Positions 8,320 to 18,332 of a stretch of DNA of 62,617 nucleotides are shown piece after piece (the first letter of the stretch is position 1; each line of letters opens with the position of its first letter). This DNA comes from an uncultured Pelagibacteraceae bacterium (GTDB lineage: Bacteria; Pseudomonadota; Alphaproteobacteria; Pelagibacterales; Pelagibacteraceae), in assembly GCA_902629535.1 (NCBI GenBank), contig CACORD010000003.1, forward strand, positions 1-62,617, read 5' to 3'. A model generated the notes under the pieces. It did no database searches and was not told where the DNA came from. It worked only from the letters and a program-made list of their open reading frames with translations. The position numbers and the translations under genes are program-made.

Positions 8320-9255
8320 TTAGAACGCAAATGATACGCTAAAAATTGAAGCATCGATGTCTTCAGCAGTATTTGAACCACCTTTAGACTCCAAGCTGTT
8401 TAAACCATACTTCATTGAGATTGATCCCATTGTGTATGATCCACCAAGACCTGTATTTACTTCATCATCAGCAGCACCATCAAACTCGATTTCTTGTCTA
8501 CCAGCTGATACTGATAAATTTTCATTTATCGCGACAGAGATACCGTAGTGTTGTGCATCTTGGTCAGTTGAAGTAGTTGCAGTGTAGTCAACTTTAGTGA
8601 TTTGATATGCAGCAGTTACTGAACCCATAGTGTATTTAGCACCATAAGTTTCGTTTTCTGCATTATCACCATCGTCAAACATACCAGCACTTAACTCTAA
8701 ACCATCCATTAAGCCACTGTATACAATTGCATAACCAGTTTCAGCTTCTTGTGGAGCTGCAGCAGTTCCTGGTTTTGGGTTGTAAGATGCTGATAATGCA
8801 ACATCACCAACAGTTACATCGTATCCCCACTGACCAGTTTGAGTGTTTCCTGAAGCATCAATCAAACCATCGTCTGTAGCGTCTGTTGCTTCGTACACTG
8901 GTGTATAAGCATTTGGTACAATATCTTTAAGTTTATCAACACCACTTCCTGAGCTTGATGCACCTGAGAAAGATAAAGTTCCTGCATCACCCATACCAAG
9001 TTTTAGATTGTAGTCATCATAAGTACCACCATCTAACTCGTAGTAAACTGATACAGTCATACCATTGTCTAAGTCTCCACCGCCATTGAACTTAACACTG
9101 TCACCCATTGCCCACGGGTTAGTTCCTGAAGCGCTTGAAAGACCTGTGTAAGATAACGCCGCACTACCTGAAACACTTAGCTCACCAGCAACTGATGCTG
9201 AAGTAACTAGAGTAGTAGCTAAAGCAGTTAATCCTACTTTTTTCAAATTGTTCAT
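8320..9255 (-). CDS. Outer-membrane porin
   Basis: Predicted beta-barrel outer-membrane channel of 311 residues for diffusion of small solutes. There is a clear signal peptide (MNNLKKVGLTALATTLVTSA, cleavage near SVA-GE). The body consists of alternating hydrophobic and polar short strands rich in Gly, Ser, Tyr and Asp, and the last strand ends in Phe (SIFSVSFAF), the usual BAM recognition signal. It fits the Gram-negative porin superfamily; solute specificity cannot be told. Codon choice looks less A/T-biased than neighbours, and it has a strong AAGGAG ribosome site plus its own terminator. All three suggest high expression as a single-gene transcript. Confidence 0.88.
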   Translation of the reverse strand: MNNLKKVGLTALATTLVTSASVAGELSVSGSAALSYTGLSSASGTNPWAMGDSVKFNGGGDLDNGMTVSVYYELDGGTYDDYNLKLGMGDAGTLSFSGASSSGSGVDKLKDIVPNAYTPVYEATDATDDGLIDASGNTQTGQWGYDVTVGDVALSASYNPKPGTAAAPQEAETGYAIVYSGLMDGLELSAGMFDDGDNAENETYGAKYTMGSVTAAYQITKVDYTATTSTDQDAQHYGISVAINENLSVSAGRQEIEFDGAADDEVNTGLGGSYTMGSISMKYGLNSLESKGGSNTAEDIDASIFSVSFAF

Positions 9256-9262
9256 AAATTTA

Positions 9263-9284
9263 CTCCTTTTTATAATTAATTATA
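9263..9284 (-). promoter_or_regulatory. Porin promoter -10 element and strong Shine-Dalgarno
   Basis: On the minus strand a perfect TATAAT (9279-9284) lies about 25 bases upstream of the porin ATG. It is followed by AAAAGGAG (9263-9270), 7 bases before the start. The -35 region is a T-rich tract without a good match. This is one of the few canonical Shine-Dalgarno sequences in the window. It supports the chosen start and suggests strong translation. The transcription start is inferred, not seen. Confidence 0.5.
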
Positions 9285-9432
9285 AACAGGGTATTTTTTA
9301 ACAAAAAAACGCTTAATTCTTAGAAGATATTTCAATTTCTAACTATAAATTATGTTAGTGTTGTATTTTTACATCACTTTTTTTCACTAAAATAGAGGAA
9401 TTTTTAGTCTTAGATATATTCTAATTCTAAAC

Positions 9433-9463
9433 TTGGCATTTTGTGCTAATACATAAATATAAT
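9433..9463 (+). promoter_or_regulatory. Candidate promoter for the DUF3576-leuS operon
   Basis: TTGGCA (9433-9438) and a perfect TATAAT (9458-9463) are separated by 19 bases, which is slightly long. Transcription would begin about 9470, next to the ATG at 9472, so the mRNA would be leaderless or nearly so. The rest of the 216-base gap between the porin and this gene shows only AT-rich sequence to me. Confidence 0.4.
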
Positions 9464-9471
9464 ACTTTAAA

Positions 9472-10059
9472 ATGATCTACTCACGACAATTATTAATTAT
9501 TTTTTCAATGGTAATTCTTTTAACGCAATCAGCGTGTAATGCTATTAAACCCAAAAAAGTAAGTGCAAAGGATTTTCCTCCAGATCCTAGAGAGAGAGTA
9601 AAGAAAAACATTGAAGAAGGTAGAGGTTTTAGAGTTTTTGGTGGAAATAAGAGTGGAACTACATATGACTTTGCTAGTTCAAATCCGCTTTGGCAAGCTA
9701 CACTCGATACCTTAGATTTTATGCCATTAGTTTCAGCTAATTATAGCGGGGGCATAGTCATTACAGATTGGTATAGCGAAAATAATTCTCCAAATGAGTC
9801 AGTTAAAATATCAGTACGATTTTTATCTAACGAAATTAGATCTGATGCATTAGACATTGATATTTTTTTAAAAAAGTGTTCACAAAATTTAACTAATTGT
9901 TCAATCAGTAAAAATAATAATGATTTAGCTGGTAATTTGAATTTAAGCATCTTAAAAAAAGCTGCAAAATATGAAAAAGAAATGCTTGCTAAACGTAGAA
10001 AAGAGAATCCTTATCCTATGGGTCAAATGAAACAGGGAGAGAACAGAGATGATAATTAA
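9472..10059 (+). CDS. DUF3576 lipoprotein
   Basis: Probable outer-membrane-associated lipoprotein of 195 residues. The N-terminus is a lipoprotein signal (hydrophobic run, then LTQSAC with the lipidated Cys at about residue 22). The mature part carries the family block NPLWQATLDTLDFMPL followed by a GGIVITDWY strand and basic, charged C-terminal helices. The function of the family is not established. It sits immediately before leuS-lptE-holA in alphaproteobacteria, which links it by context to envelope assembly. Confident on family, not on role. Confidence 0.85.
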   Translation: MIYSRQLLIIFSMVILLTQSACNAIKPKKVSAKDFPPDPRERVKKNIEEGRGFRVFGGNKSGTTYDFASSNPLWQATLDTLDFMPLVSANYSGGIVITDWYSENNSPNESVKISVRFLSNEIRSDALDIDIFLKKCSQNLTNCSISKNNNDLAGNLNLSILKKAAKYEKEMLAKRRKENPYPMGQMKQGENRDDN

Positions 10060-10087
10060 AGGCCCGAGCAAGTAATTCATATCAATT

Positions 10088-12631
10088 GTGGAAAGATATA
10101 ATTTTAAGTTAGTAGAGGAAAAGTGGCAGAAATATTGGTTCGAAAATAAAACTTTCAAATCAAATATTAATAAAAATAAAAAAAAATTTTATTGTTTAGA
10201 AATGTTTCCATATCCGTCTGGAAAAATTCATATGGGTCATGTAAGAAATTATGCACTGGGTGATGTGTTATCCAGATACAAAACTTTAAAAGGTTATAAT
10301 GTTCTTCATCCTATGGGATGGGATTCATTTGGTCTACCAGCAGAAAATGCAGCAAAACAAAATAACCTTAATCCAAAAGTCTGGACTGAAAAAAATATTC
10401 AAACGATGAAAAATCAATTAAAGATGCTTGGGTTATCAATTGATTGGGATAGAGAAATATCAACATGTTCGCCTGAATATTACAAACACCAACAAAAAAT
10501 ATTTTTAGATCTTTACGACAAAGGTCTTGTTTACAGAAAAGAGAGTTATGTTAATTGGGACCCCATAGACAAAACAGTTTTAGCTAATGAACAAGTTATT
10601 GACGGCAAAGGTTGGAGGTCAGGAGCTGTAGTTGAGAGAAAAAAATTAAATCAGTGGTTTTTTAAGATCTCACATTTTTCTGAAAATCTCTTAAAAGACT
10701 TAGATAATCTTGATAATTGGCCAGATAAAGTAAAAACAATGCAAAAAAACTGGATTGGGAAATCTTTTGGTTGTGAGATAGATTTTCAGATTGAAGGTTC
10801 TAAGGATATCAAATCTATTAAATGTTATACTACAAGACCGGATACATTATTTGGTTTTTCTTTTTTAGCATTATCAGTTGATCATCCGCTATCAAAATAC
10901 TACGAAACTAAAAAAGATTTTATTGAATTTAAAAATGAGTGTTCCAAAACTGGAACCACCGAAGAGTCTATTGCTCAGGCGTCCAAAATTGGTTTTAAAA
11001 CTGAGCTAACAGCGATAAATCCATTGGATAATAAGTCTAAAGTTCCAGTATATTTTGCAAATTTTGTCTTGATGGATTATGGATTTGGAGCTGTTTTTGG
11101 ATGTCCAGCGCATGATCAGCGAGATTTCGATTTTGCAAAAAAATATAATCTTGAGATAAAAACGGTCGTTAAACCTGACAATGAGACAGATGATTTTAAA
11201 GTAAATGAGGAAGCCTACACTGGATCTGGAGTAATAATTAACTCAGAATTTTTAAATGGCTTAAAAGTACCCGAAAAATCTATTGACGAAACAATTAAAA
11301 TTTTAGAAAACAAAAATTTAGGAAAAAGAAAAACAAACTTTAGATTAAAAGATTGGGGTATTTCAAGACAAAGATATTGGGGCTGTCCTATACCAATTGC
11401 ATACGATGAAAACCACAATGTTATCAAAATCCCTGAGAAAGATTTACCTGTAAAACTTCCAAGTAGCATTGATTTAAATACAAACGGGAATCCGCTTAGC
11501 GCTCATCAAGAATGGAAAAAAATAACTATTAATGGAAAAAAATGTGTTAGAGAAACAGATACCTTGGACACATTTGTTGACTCATCCTGGTACTTCTTAA
11601 GATTTTGCTCAGCGAAAGCTAACAATGAGCCATTTGATGTTGATGATATTGATTATTGGATGCCAGTTGATCAATATATTGGCGGTGTTGAGCATGCGAT
11701 ATTACATCTTCTATACTCACGCTTTTTTATGAAAGCTATCAGCTTAAATAATGAAAAGACAAGACTTCAAGAGCCTTTTAAAGGTTTATTTACTCAAGGA
11801 ATGGTTTGTCATGAAACTTACAAAGATGAAAACAACAACTGGCTTTTCCCAGAAGACGTTTCCACAAAAGACGGCAAAAATTTTTATTTAAATAACAACC
11901 CTTCAAAAAAGGTTATAGTTGGTCCTTCAGAGTCGATGTCAAAATCGAAAAAAAACACTATTGACCCTGAGAAAATAATAAAAATGTATGGGGCAGATGC
12001 AGTAAGATTATTTATTTTATCAGATAGCCCTCCTGAAAAAGATATACAGTGGTCCGATACTGGAATTAGTGCGTCGTTTAAATTTTTACAAAAATTTTGG
12101 ATACTTAACAAAAAAATACTTGAAAACCAGAATAAGTTTTCTTTTTTTGATGAAAATTTAGAAAAATTTAACAATCAAATAATTGAAAAACTTGAAAAAG
12201 ATTTGGACAGATTTGGCTTTAACGTGGTTATAGCTTCAATACATAAAATCTATACTTTTTACAATCAGCAAACTAACAAAAAGGACTGGGGTAGTAATTT
12301 TTATGAAAATTACACAAATATATTAAAAGTAATTAATCCAATATTACCTCATTTCTCAAATGAATGTCTTGAAAAATTAAAGCAAAAAGTTAGTGAAATT
12401 AGATGGCCTAAAATAAATAAAAAATATTTAGAAGAGGAGGTTGTTAATATAGTTACACAAGTAAACGGAAGGAAAAGAAAAGTATTTTCTGTGAGCAAAG
12501 CTTTAGATAAAGACACTTTGGTAAAAGATATAAAAAATGATCCACAGATAAAAAAATATCTTGATAATAAAGAGATTATTAAAACAATATATGTAGAAAA
12601 TAAATTAATTAACTTTATTATTAAAGAATAA
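10088..12631 (+). CDS. leuS: Leucyl-tRNA synthetase
   Basis: Charges tRNA-Leu in the cytoplasm. At 847 residues it is full length, with a GTG start giving the family N-terminus [17 protein letters not shown]. The HIGH motif is [11 protein letters not shown] (41-51). The CP1 editing domain has [12 protein letters not shown]. The KMSKS loop is [13 protein letters not shown] near residue 617. An anticodon-binding helical domain and C-terminal tRNA-contact domain follow. The stop overlaps the lptE start (TAATG). The assignment is certain. Confidence 0.98.
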   Translation: MERYNFKLVEEKWQKYWFENKTFKSNINKNKKKFYCLEMFPYPSGKIHMGHVRNYALGDVLSRYKTLKGYNVLHPMGWDSFGLPAENAAKQNNLNPKVWTEKNIQTMKNQLKMLGLSIDWDREISTCSPEYYKHQQKIFLDLYDKGLVYRKESYVNWDPIDKTVLANEQVIDGKGWRSGAVVERKKLNQWFFKISHFSENLLKDLDNLDNWPDKVKTMQKNWIGKSFGCEIDFQIEGSKDIKSIKCYTTRPDTLFGFSFLALSVDHPLSKYYETKKDFIEFKNECSKTGTTEESIAQASKIGFKTELTAINPLDNKSKVPVYFANFVLMDYGFGAVFGCPAHDQRDFDFAKKYNLEIKTVVKPDNETDDFKVNEEAYTGSGVIINSEFLNGLKVPEKSIDETIKILENKNLGKRKTNFRLKDWGISRQRYWGCPIPIAYDENHNVIKIPEKDLPVKLPSSIDLNTNGNPLSAHQEWKKITINGKKCVRETDTLDTFVDSSWYFLRFCSAKANNEPFDVDDIDYWMPVDQYIGGVEHAILHLLYSRFFMKAISLNNEKTRLQEPFKGLFTQGMVCHETYKDENNNWLFPEDVSTKDGKNFYLNNNPSKKVIVGPSESMSKSKKNTIDPEKIIKMYGADAVRLFILSDSPPEKDIQWSDTGISASFKFLQKFWILNKKILENQNKFSFFDENLEKFNNQIIEKLEKDLDRFGFNVVIASIHKIYTFYNQQTNKKDWGSNFYENYTNILKVINPILPHFSNECLEKLKQKVSEIRWPKINKKYLEEEVVNIVTQVNGRKRKVFSVSKALDKDTLVKDIKNDPQIKKYLDNKEIIKTIYVENKLINFIIKE

Positions 12632-13098
12632 TGAAAAACTTAAAATACATATTTATTTTCTTTTTTTTGCTTAGCTGCGGATATACGCCTATTTATCAAA
12701 CAGATCAAAACTCAAAAATTAGACTAGATATAATTAGTTATTCAGGCGATAAAAAACTAGGTAGATCTATAACTAAAGGTATCGAAAGATTAAAAAATAA
12801 TAAATCAGACAATATTTATGATCTTAACCTTATTGGCTCAAAAAAAGAGAGCGTAGCTTCTAAAGACAAAAAGGGAAATATATCAACCTATAAAATGCTT
12901 ATAGAGGTAAATTTGAATTTAGAAAGTAAGGAAAATAACAAAATCTTTTCAAAGAAATTTATAAAGGAAACAACATACAATTCGATGAATAATAAATTTG
13001 AATTGAGTCAATATAAATTAAATTTAGAGAAAAATATGATTTCACAAATTTTACAAGATATAAATATTTACCTTAATATAATAAGAAATGATCTCTAA
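12631..13098 (+). CDS. lptE: LPS-assembly lipoprotein LptE
   Basis: Plug lipoprotein of the outer-membrane LptDE translocon that inserts lipopolysaccharide. It has 155 residues with a lipoprotein signal ending LLSC and the typical post-Cys sequence CGYTPIY. The rest is a small alpha/beta domain with low sequence conservation, as is normal for LptE. The position between leuS and holA is the standard one in Proteobacteria and supports the call strongly. It overlaps holA by 11 bases. Confidence 0.88.
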   Translation: MKNLKYIFIFFFLLSCGYTPIYQTDQNSKIRLDIISYSGDKKLGRSITKGIERLKNNKSDNIYDLNLIGSKKESVASKDKKGNISTYKMLIEVNLNLESKENNKIFSKKFIKETTYNSMNNKFELSQYKLNLEKNMISQILQDINIYLNIIRNDL

Positions 13099-14083
13099 AT
13101 TTTATGAATTAGCAAAATTTAAGAATAAGATTAATTACTACTTATTTTATGGTGAAAATGATGGACAAAAATTAGATACAATAGAAAGTAACTTTAAGAA
13201 TTTTACCAAAGAAAATACATATAACTACTCAGAAAAAGACATACTTGCTGATACAAGAATTTTTTTAGAAAATTTGTATTCAAAATCTTTTTTTGAAAAA
13301 GAAAAATTAATAATAATTTCTGATGTCTCAGACAAAATACTGGGTTTAATTCAAGAAAATTTAGAGACAAAAGTTGAAGATATAATCATAATTTTAATAG
13401 CAAAAAAATTAGATAAAAAATCTAAAATTAGAAATTTTTTTGAAAAAGGGGAAAACCTTATGATTGTTCCCTTTTATGAAGATACACCCCAAACACTAAT
13501 CACTATTGCAAAAAAAATTTTAAATGAAAATAAGATAAGTTTATCACAAGAACATTTAAATTTGATAATTGAAAGATCTCAAGGCAACAGGATTTCTCTT
13601 AAAAATGAACTACAAAAAATAGTATTATTTTCTCAAAATAAGAAAGTTGATTTAAGTGACATATCAAAATTAACAAACCTAAGTGAAAATTATACTGCCG
13701 CAGAATTAGTTGATAATTGTTTAAGCAAAAACAAAAGAAGAACTCTAAACATTCTTAATGAAAATATTCCATCTAGTGAGGATAATATTTTAATTTTAAG
13801 AACTTTTTTAAATAAATTAAAAAGATTAAGAAAGCTTAGATTAAATTTAAAAGAGGATGGTAACATTGATCAGATAATTAACTCATTTAAACCTCCAATA
13901 TTCTGGAAGGATAAAAATATAATTAAGCAACAAATCAAACTATGGAAATTAAATGATATTGAAAGTTTTATTGTGGATCTAAACAATACTGAAAGTATGA
14001 TTAAAAAAAATCCTCAGATTTCTAATCAAATCATTAACAATATGATTTTGGATAAATTTAGAGAAACTAATATCCAGACTTAA
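13088..14083 (+). CDS. holA: DNA polymerase III delta subunit
   Basis: Clamp-loader subunit that opens the beta clamp. It has 331 residues. The N-terminal YYLFYGENDGQKLDTIE resembles the family opening (FYGxDxGL). A segment ending in FSQNKKVDLSDISKLT, with upstream IVPFYEDTPQTL, matches the delta middle region, and the C-terminal collar domain is Lys/Leu-rich. Sequence is divergent, as is usual for HolA in AT-rich genomes, but the leuS-lptE-holA context settles it. The 3' end overlaps parB by 17 bases, convergently. Confidence 0.9.
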   Translation: MISKFYELAKFKNKINYYLFYGENDGQKLDTIESNFKNFTKENTYNYSEKDILADTRIFLENLYSKSFFEKEKLIIISDVSDKILGLIQENLETKVEDIIIILIAKKLDKKSKIRNFFEKGENLMIVPFYEDTPQTLITIAKKILNENKISLSQEHLNLIIERSQGNRISLKNELQKIVLFSQNKKVDLSDISKLTNLSENYTAAELVDNCLSKNKRRTLNILNENIPSSEDNILILRTFLNKLKRLRKLRLNLKEDGNIDQIINSFKPPIFWKDKNIIKQQIKLWKLNDIESFIVDLNNTESMIKKNPQISNQIINNMILDKFRETNIQT

Positions 14084-14909
14084 TTATATCAATTATCTTG
14101 TTTAATTGATCAAGCTCTTTGTAATAAAATGATATTGTGCCTTTATTGTTTTTATTATTTTTAATAGAAACACTAAGACCAATTTTTTCAGATATAGAAT
14201 TCTCTAAATCTCGGATATTTGAATCCTCTTTGCTAGAGGTATTTTTTTTTGTTTTTCTGAATATTTTAACTAAATTTTCTGCTTGCCTGACAGATAGTTT
14301 TTTCTCTATAAATTTATTCGCTAAAAATGTTGCATTTTCGAGACCTACCAATATTTTTGCATGACCAGCAGTAATCTTTTTCTGTTCTACAAAATCAAGA
14401 ACTTCTTTAGGTAAATTAAGTAATCTTAATGAGTTAGAAATATAGCTTCTACTCTTACCTATAAATTTTGATACTTTATCTTGATCATATGCAAATTCAT
14501 CTATCAATCTTTTATAGCCTTGTGCTTCCTCTAAGGGATTTAGGTCATGTCTCTGAACATTTTCAACAATTGCAAATTCTAAAGATTTTAGATCATCTGC
14601 GTCTGTAACAACCACAGGAATTTCATGAAGTCCTGCTTTTTGTGCAGCCAACCATCTTCTTTCTCCGGCTATAATCTCATATTTAGAATTGTTCGTACTA
14701 GATTTTCTAACTATAATTGGCTGAATAACACCACGTTCTTTTATTGAATTAACTAAATCATTTAAGTTTTCTTCGTCAAAATTTTTTCTTGGTTGATATT
14801 TGTTCGGAACTATCTCAGCTAAACTTAGATTATTTGTTTTATTTTCAACCTTTGTTTCACCGATTAAGGATGATAATCCTCTGCCAAGCCCTTTTTTTAT
14901 TTTATTCAT
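14067..14909 (-). CDS. parB: Chromosome-partitioning protein ParB
   Basis: CTP-dependent DNA clamp that loads at parS sites near the origin and positions it with ParA. At 280 residues it has the ParA-interacting N-terminus (KKGLGRGLSSLIGE), the CTP-binding boxes IIAGERRWLAAQKAGL and VENVQRHDLNPLEEAQGY, a helix-turn-helix (DQDKVSKFIGKSRSYISNSL), a linker, and a C-terminal dimer domain ending KIIDIIKSG. It is one base from parA in an operon. A candidate parS lies about 1.4 kb upstream, within rsmG. Confidence 0.97.
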   Translation of the reverse strand: MNKIKKGLGRGLSSLIGETKVENKTNNLSLAEIVPNKYQPRKNFDEENLNDLVNSIKERGVIQPIIVRKSSTNNSKYEIIAGERRWLAAQKAGLHEIPVVVTDADDLKSLEFAIVENVQRHDLNPLEEAQGYKRLIDEFAYDQDKVSKFIGKSRSYISNSLRLLNLPKEVLDFVEQKKITAGHAKILVGLENATFLANKFIEKKLSVRQAENLVKIFRKTKKNTSSKEDSNIRDLENSISEKIGLSVSIKNNKNNKGTISFYYKELDQLNKIIDIIKSGY

Positions 14910-15703
14910 TACGCTGCGCTCCCAACTTTATTTTCTTGTGCCATGAACTCATCAGTAAAGCTGTAATAAGATTTGCTACCTGGACAATTTTTATCATAAA
15001 TCAAAACTGGAATACCATGAGATGGCGCTTCGGATAATCTTACGTTTCGAGGTATTACCGTTTGATAAACTTTATCTTTAAAATAATCCCTCGCTTCTTG
15101 TTCAACCTGTGACGAAAGTTTATTTCTTCGATCATACATAGTTAAAAGTATGCCCTGAATTTCTAATTCAGGATTTAAATTGGTTTTAATTCTCTCAATC
15201 GTCTTCATTAGCTGGGTAAGTCCCTCTAAAGCAAAAAATTCTGTTTGTAATGGCACAAGCAGTGAGTTAGATGACACCAAGGCCATTACAGTTAGGAGAC
15301 TCAAAGAAGGAGGACAATCTATGAGAATATAATCATATAATCCTCTAGAATCATTTAAATACGAGGTTAATTTGGCCTTAAGTATAAAGGCTCTATCACT
15401 ATCACCAGCAGTCTCAACCTCTAATCCGGACAAATCTACATTGGATGATATTAAATCAAGATTTTGAAAGTCTGTTTTTTTAATTACGTTTGGAATTGAC
15501 ATTGTGCCATTAAGAATTCCATAAATTGTCTGATCAGATTGAGAGGTATTGGATAATCCTAATCCTGTAGTAGCATTTCCTTGGGGATCTAAATCAATAA
15601 CTAAAATTTTTTTACCAAGTTGAGATAACGCAGATGCTAAATTAATTACAGTTGTTGTTTTTCCAACCCCACCCTTTTGATTTATAATTGAAATAATTTT
15701 CAT
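14909..15703 (-). CDS. parA: Chromosome-partitioning ATPase ParA
   Basis: Deviant Walker ATPase that forms gradients on the nucleoid to move ParB-parS complexes. It has 264 residues with the deviant Walker A KGGVGKTTT at about 10-18, ILVIDLDPQGNATTG (Walker A-prime region) and LIDCPPSLSLLT (Walker B). The chromosomal parA/soj family, not a plasmid type, is indicated by the rsmG-parA-parB order. It overlaps rsmG by 4 bases and parB by 1. Confidence 0.97.
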   Translation of the reverse strand: MKIISIINQKGGVGKTTTVINLASALSQLGKKILVIDLDPQGNATTGLGLSNTSQSDQTIYGILNGTMSIPNVIKKTDFQNLDLISSNVDLSGLEVETAGDSDRAFILKAKLTSYLNDSRGLYDYILIDCPPSLSLLTVMALVSSNSLLVPLQTEFFALEGLTQLMKTIERIKTNLNPELEIQGILLTMYDRRNKLSSQVEQEARDYFKDKVYQTVIPRNVRLSEAPSHGIPVLIYDKNCPGSKSYYSFTDEFMAQENKVGSAA

Positions 15704-16347
15704 GAAATTTTTTTTTTAATTTTTTTGATATTTAATATAAATGAGTCGTTGCTCGTTAAACTTTTTTTTTCTTCATAATCTAAATCCCATTCTTGAAGTG
15801 TTTCATTAAGAATTTTTCTTCCACTACTTCCCATAAAAAAAATAATATTTTTATATTTTATAAAATTTTCATTAACCAAGTTTAAAATGACAGGCATTGG
15901 CTTAAACGCCCTAGACATAATTGTTCCAGTTTCAATATTTTTAAGTGAAAAAATATCTTTCTGAATTACTTCTGTATTTAAATTTAATTTTTTTGAAACT
16001 TCTCTCAGGAAAACACATTTGTGGTAGCTTTTTTCGTAAAGGTTTACTTTCATGTCATTTTTAATTTTTTTCATCACTACAGCCACTATTAATCCAGGCA
16101 TTCCACCCCCTGTGCCTAAATCTGAGGTTGTATTGCAATTTAAATCAACAAAATCAATAATTTGCGCAGAATCTATTATATGGCGCTCTCTTATTGCCTC
16201 TTTTTCATACATTTTTTTACTTATAATGTTAATTCTTTGATTTTTTTCCTGTATCATCGTAATTAAACTCTCAAGCTCATTACAAGTTTCACGTGAAACA
16301 TTCAAATTGGAAATTTTGGAATAAGAATTTAAAATTAGGTTATCCAT
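15700..16347 (-). CDS. rsmG: 16S rRNA m7G527 methyltransferase RsmG (GidB)
   Basis: Methylates G527 of 16S rRNA using S-adenosylmethionine. It has 215 residues. The SAM-binding loop is SDLGTGGGMPGLIVA, preceded by RHIIDSAQ, and SRAFKPMPVIL lies in the later catalytic region. The N-terminal NVSRETCNEL is encoded over a 15-of-16 parS match, so the gene carries a partition site in its 5' coding region. It is joined to mnmG by a one-base overlap and to parA by four. Confidence 0.96.
   Translation of the reverse strand: MDNLILNSYSKISNLNVSRETCNELESLITMIQEKNQRINIISKKMYEKEAIRERHIIDSAQIIDFVDLNCNTTSDLGTGGGMPGLIVAVVMKKIKNDMKVNLYEKSYHKCVFLREVSKKLNLNTEVIQKDIFSLKNIETGTIMSRAFKPMPVILNLVNENFIKYKNIIFFMGSSGRKILNETLQEWDLDYEEKKSLTSNDSFILNIKKIKKKIS
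16285..16300. other. parS centromere-like site inside rsmG
   Basis: AGTTTCACGTGAAACA matches the widely conserved parS consensus TGTTTCACGTGAAACA at 15 of 16 positions; only the first base differs. The inner 14 bases form a perfect palindrome, very unlikely by chance in such AT-rich DNA. It lies 1.4 kb from parB and about 7.4 kb from the putative origin. It encodes the VSRET residues of RsmG. I see no second copy in this window. Confidence 0.93.
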
Positions 16348-18218
16348 TAAGCTATATGCTTAATAGACTTTCTTTTGACGTGTGACAACAAAATATATAC
16401 GGCTGCAGGAGTTATTCCATCGATTCTTAGGGCCTGACCCATTGTTTTGGGTCTTATTTCCTTAAATTTGGCTTTTACTTCATTAGAGAGGCCTGAAAAT
16501 TGATCATAATCAATATTATCAGGAATTGTTAAATTTTCATCTCGTTTAAAAGCTAGAATATCAGCTTTTTGTTTCTTTAAATATCCTCTGTAGTGGGAGT
16601 TAATCTCAACCTGCTCATCAATTTCTTTCCCATAATCGGCAATTTCAGGCCAAATATTCCTTATTTTTGTCATATCAACAGTTTTTTGGGTAAGAATTTC
16701 CTCTGCTGATCTAAAAACACCGTCTTTTGCTATTTTTATTCCAAATTTATCTGCCTTAGAAGGTGAAATGTTTAAATTAGACATTTGTAAAGATATTTTG
16801 CTTAATTTATTAAATTTCTCCTCAAACAGTTGTTTTCTATTTTCTGCTATTAAACCAATTTTAATTCCTTTATGGGAAAGCCTTAAGTCTGCATTATCTG
16901 ACCTGAGACTTAGTCTATATTCAGCTCGAGACGTAAACATTCTATAAGGCTCAGCAACACCTTTGGTAACTAAGTCATCTATCATAACGCCAATATAAGC
17001 ATCAGATCTATCCAAAATAAAAGGTTCCATATTCTTTAAAGAAAGAGCAGCATTAATTCCCGCTATAAGACCTTGAGCAGCAGCTTCCTCATAACCTGTA
17101 GTTCCATTAATTTGACCAGCGAGGTAAAGATCTTTTATTTTTTTTGTCTCCAGTGTTAAAAAGAGCTCTCTCGGGTCAATATAATCATATTCAATAGCAT
17201 ATCCTGGTCTAATTACCTTTACATTCTCTAAACCACTGATATTATTGAGTATTTCATATTGCACAACCTCAGGTAGAGATGTAGATATACCATTAGGGTA
17301 AATAGTATGATCATTTAGGCCTTCAGGCTCTAAAAATATTTGATGTCTCGTCTTATCAGCAAATTTTACTATTTTGTCCTCAATAGAGGGACAATATCTA
17401 GGACCAACACCTTGTATGCTACCAGAGTACATTGCACTTTTAGATAAATTCTTTTCAATTATTTTATGAACCGTTTTGTTTGTATAAGTCATCGAACAAG
17501 AAACCTGCTTATTTAAATTTTTTTTGGTCAGAAAGGAAAAAAAATATGGATCTTCATCGGCAAACTGTTTTTCCAAATTTTGAAAATTAATTGTTCTAGA
17601 ATCTAATCTAGGAGGTGTGCCTGTTTTTAATCTTCCGATTTTGAAATCATACTTTTCTAATTGTTCACTTAAACCTGTACTCGGTTTTTCATTAAATCGC
17701 CCTGCAGGAGTTCTTTCATCACCTATGTGTATCAAACCATTCAAAAAAGTGCCTGTTGTTAAGATTAACTTGTTACAACTCACTTTATTGCCTTTAAGTG
17801 TTATAAACCCACTTATTTGGTTATTCTCAAAAATAAAACTAACTACAGGATCTGAAAAAATGCTTAAATTACAGTAGTTTACGAGTTTTTCTTGCATATA
17901 TTTACGATATAATGATCTGTCAGACTGAGTTCGTGGTCCTCTTACAGCAGGTCCTCTACTTCTATTTAATAATCTGAATTGTATTCCAGACTTGTCGGCA
18001 ACCTCTCCCATAACTCCATCTAAAGCATCTATTTCTCTAACCAAGTGACCTTTACCTAGACCACCTATGGCTGGATTGCATGACATTTCTCCGATTGTAT
18101 TTTTGTTATGTGTAAACAAAGCGGTATTTACGCCAAGTCTTGCTGAAGCCGCTGCAGCTTCACATCCAGCATGACCACCGCCAATAACAACTACATCAAA
18201 TTGCAAATCTTTTTTCAT
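16347..18218 (-). CDS. mnmG: tRNA uridine-5-carboxymethylaminomethyl modification enzyme MnmG (GidA)
   Basis: FAD- and folate-dependent partner of MnmE that modifies the wobble uridine of several tRNAs. At 623 residues it is full length. The Rossmann FAD site is [20 protein letters not shown]. The block [20 protein letters not shown] and [15 protein letters not shown] are diagnostic, and the C-terminal helical domain ends with [19 protein letters not shown]. It heads the leftward mnmG-rsmG-parA-parB run, with a 114-base gap separating it from mnmE. Confidence 0.98.
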   Translation of the reverse strand: MKKDLQFDVVVIGGGHAGCEAAAASARLGVNTALFTHNKNTIGEMSCNPAIGGLGKGHLVREIDALDGVMGEVADKSGIQFRLLNRSRGPAVRGPRTQSDRSLYRKYMQEKLVNYCNLSIFSDPVVSFIFENNQISGFITLKGNKVSCNKLILTTGTFLNGLIHIGDERTPAGRFNEKPSTGLSEQLEKYDFKIGRLKTGTPPRLDSRTINFQNLEKQFADEDPYFFSFLTKKNLNKQVSCSMTYTNKTVHKIIEKNLSKSAMYSGSIQGVGPRYCPSIEDKIVKFADKTRHQIFLEPEGLNDHTIYPNGISTSLPEVVQYEILNNISGLENVKVIRPGYAIEYDYIDPRELFLTLETKKIKDLYLAGQINGTTGYEEAAAQGLIAGINAALSLKNMEPFILDRSDAYIGVMIDDLVTKGVAEPYRMFTSRAEYRLSLRSDNADLRLSHKGIKIGLIAENRKQLFEEKFNKLSKISLQMSNLNISPSKADKFGIKIAKDGVFRSAEEILTQKTVDMTKIRNIWPEIADYGKEIDEQVEINSHYRGYLKKQKADILAFKRDENLTIPDNIDYDQFSGLSNEVKAKFKEIRPKTMGQALRIDGITPAAVYILLSHVKRKSIKHIA

Positions 18219-18252
18219 GAACTAAATTTATATTCGATTAGGATATTTACAA

Positions 18253-18297
18253 GATTTCTGTTTTTTTTTAAAAAGGTCTTATTTACCAACAGAAATC
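18253..18297. repeat. Inverted repeat in the mnmE-mnmG gap
   Basis: Ten-base perfect arms GATTTCTGTT (18253-18262) and AACAGAAATC (18288-18297) are separated by 25 bases that include a T-run followed by an A-run. In leftward mRNA this folds as a long-loop hairpin 36 bases downstream of the mnmE stop and about 35 bases before the mnmG start. It could be an attenuator, a weak terminator or a protein-binding palindrome. The 114-base gap holds no gene. Confidence 0.55.
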
Positions 18298-18332
18298 GAT
18301 AAAAACTTCAAAAAAGCCTCATAAACACGCTA

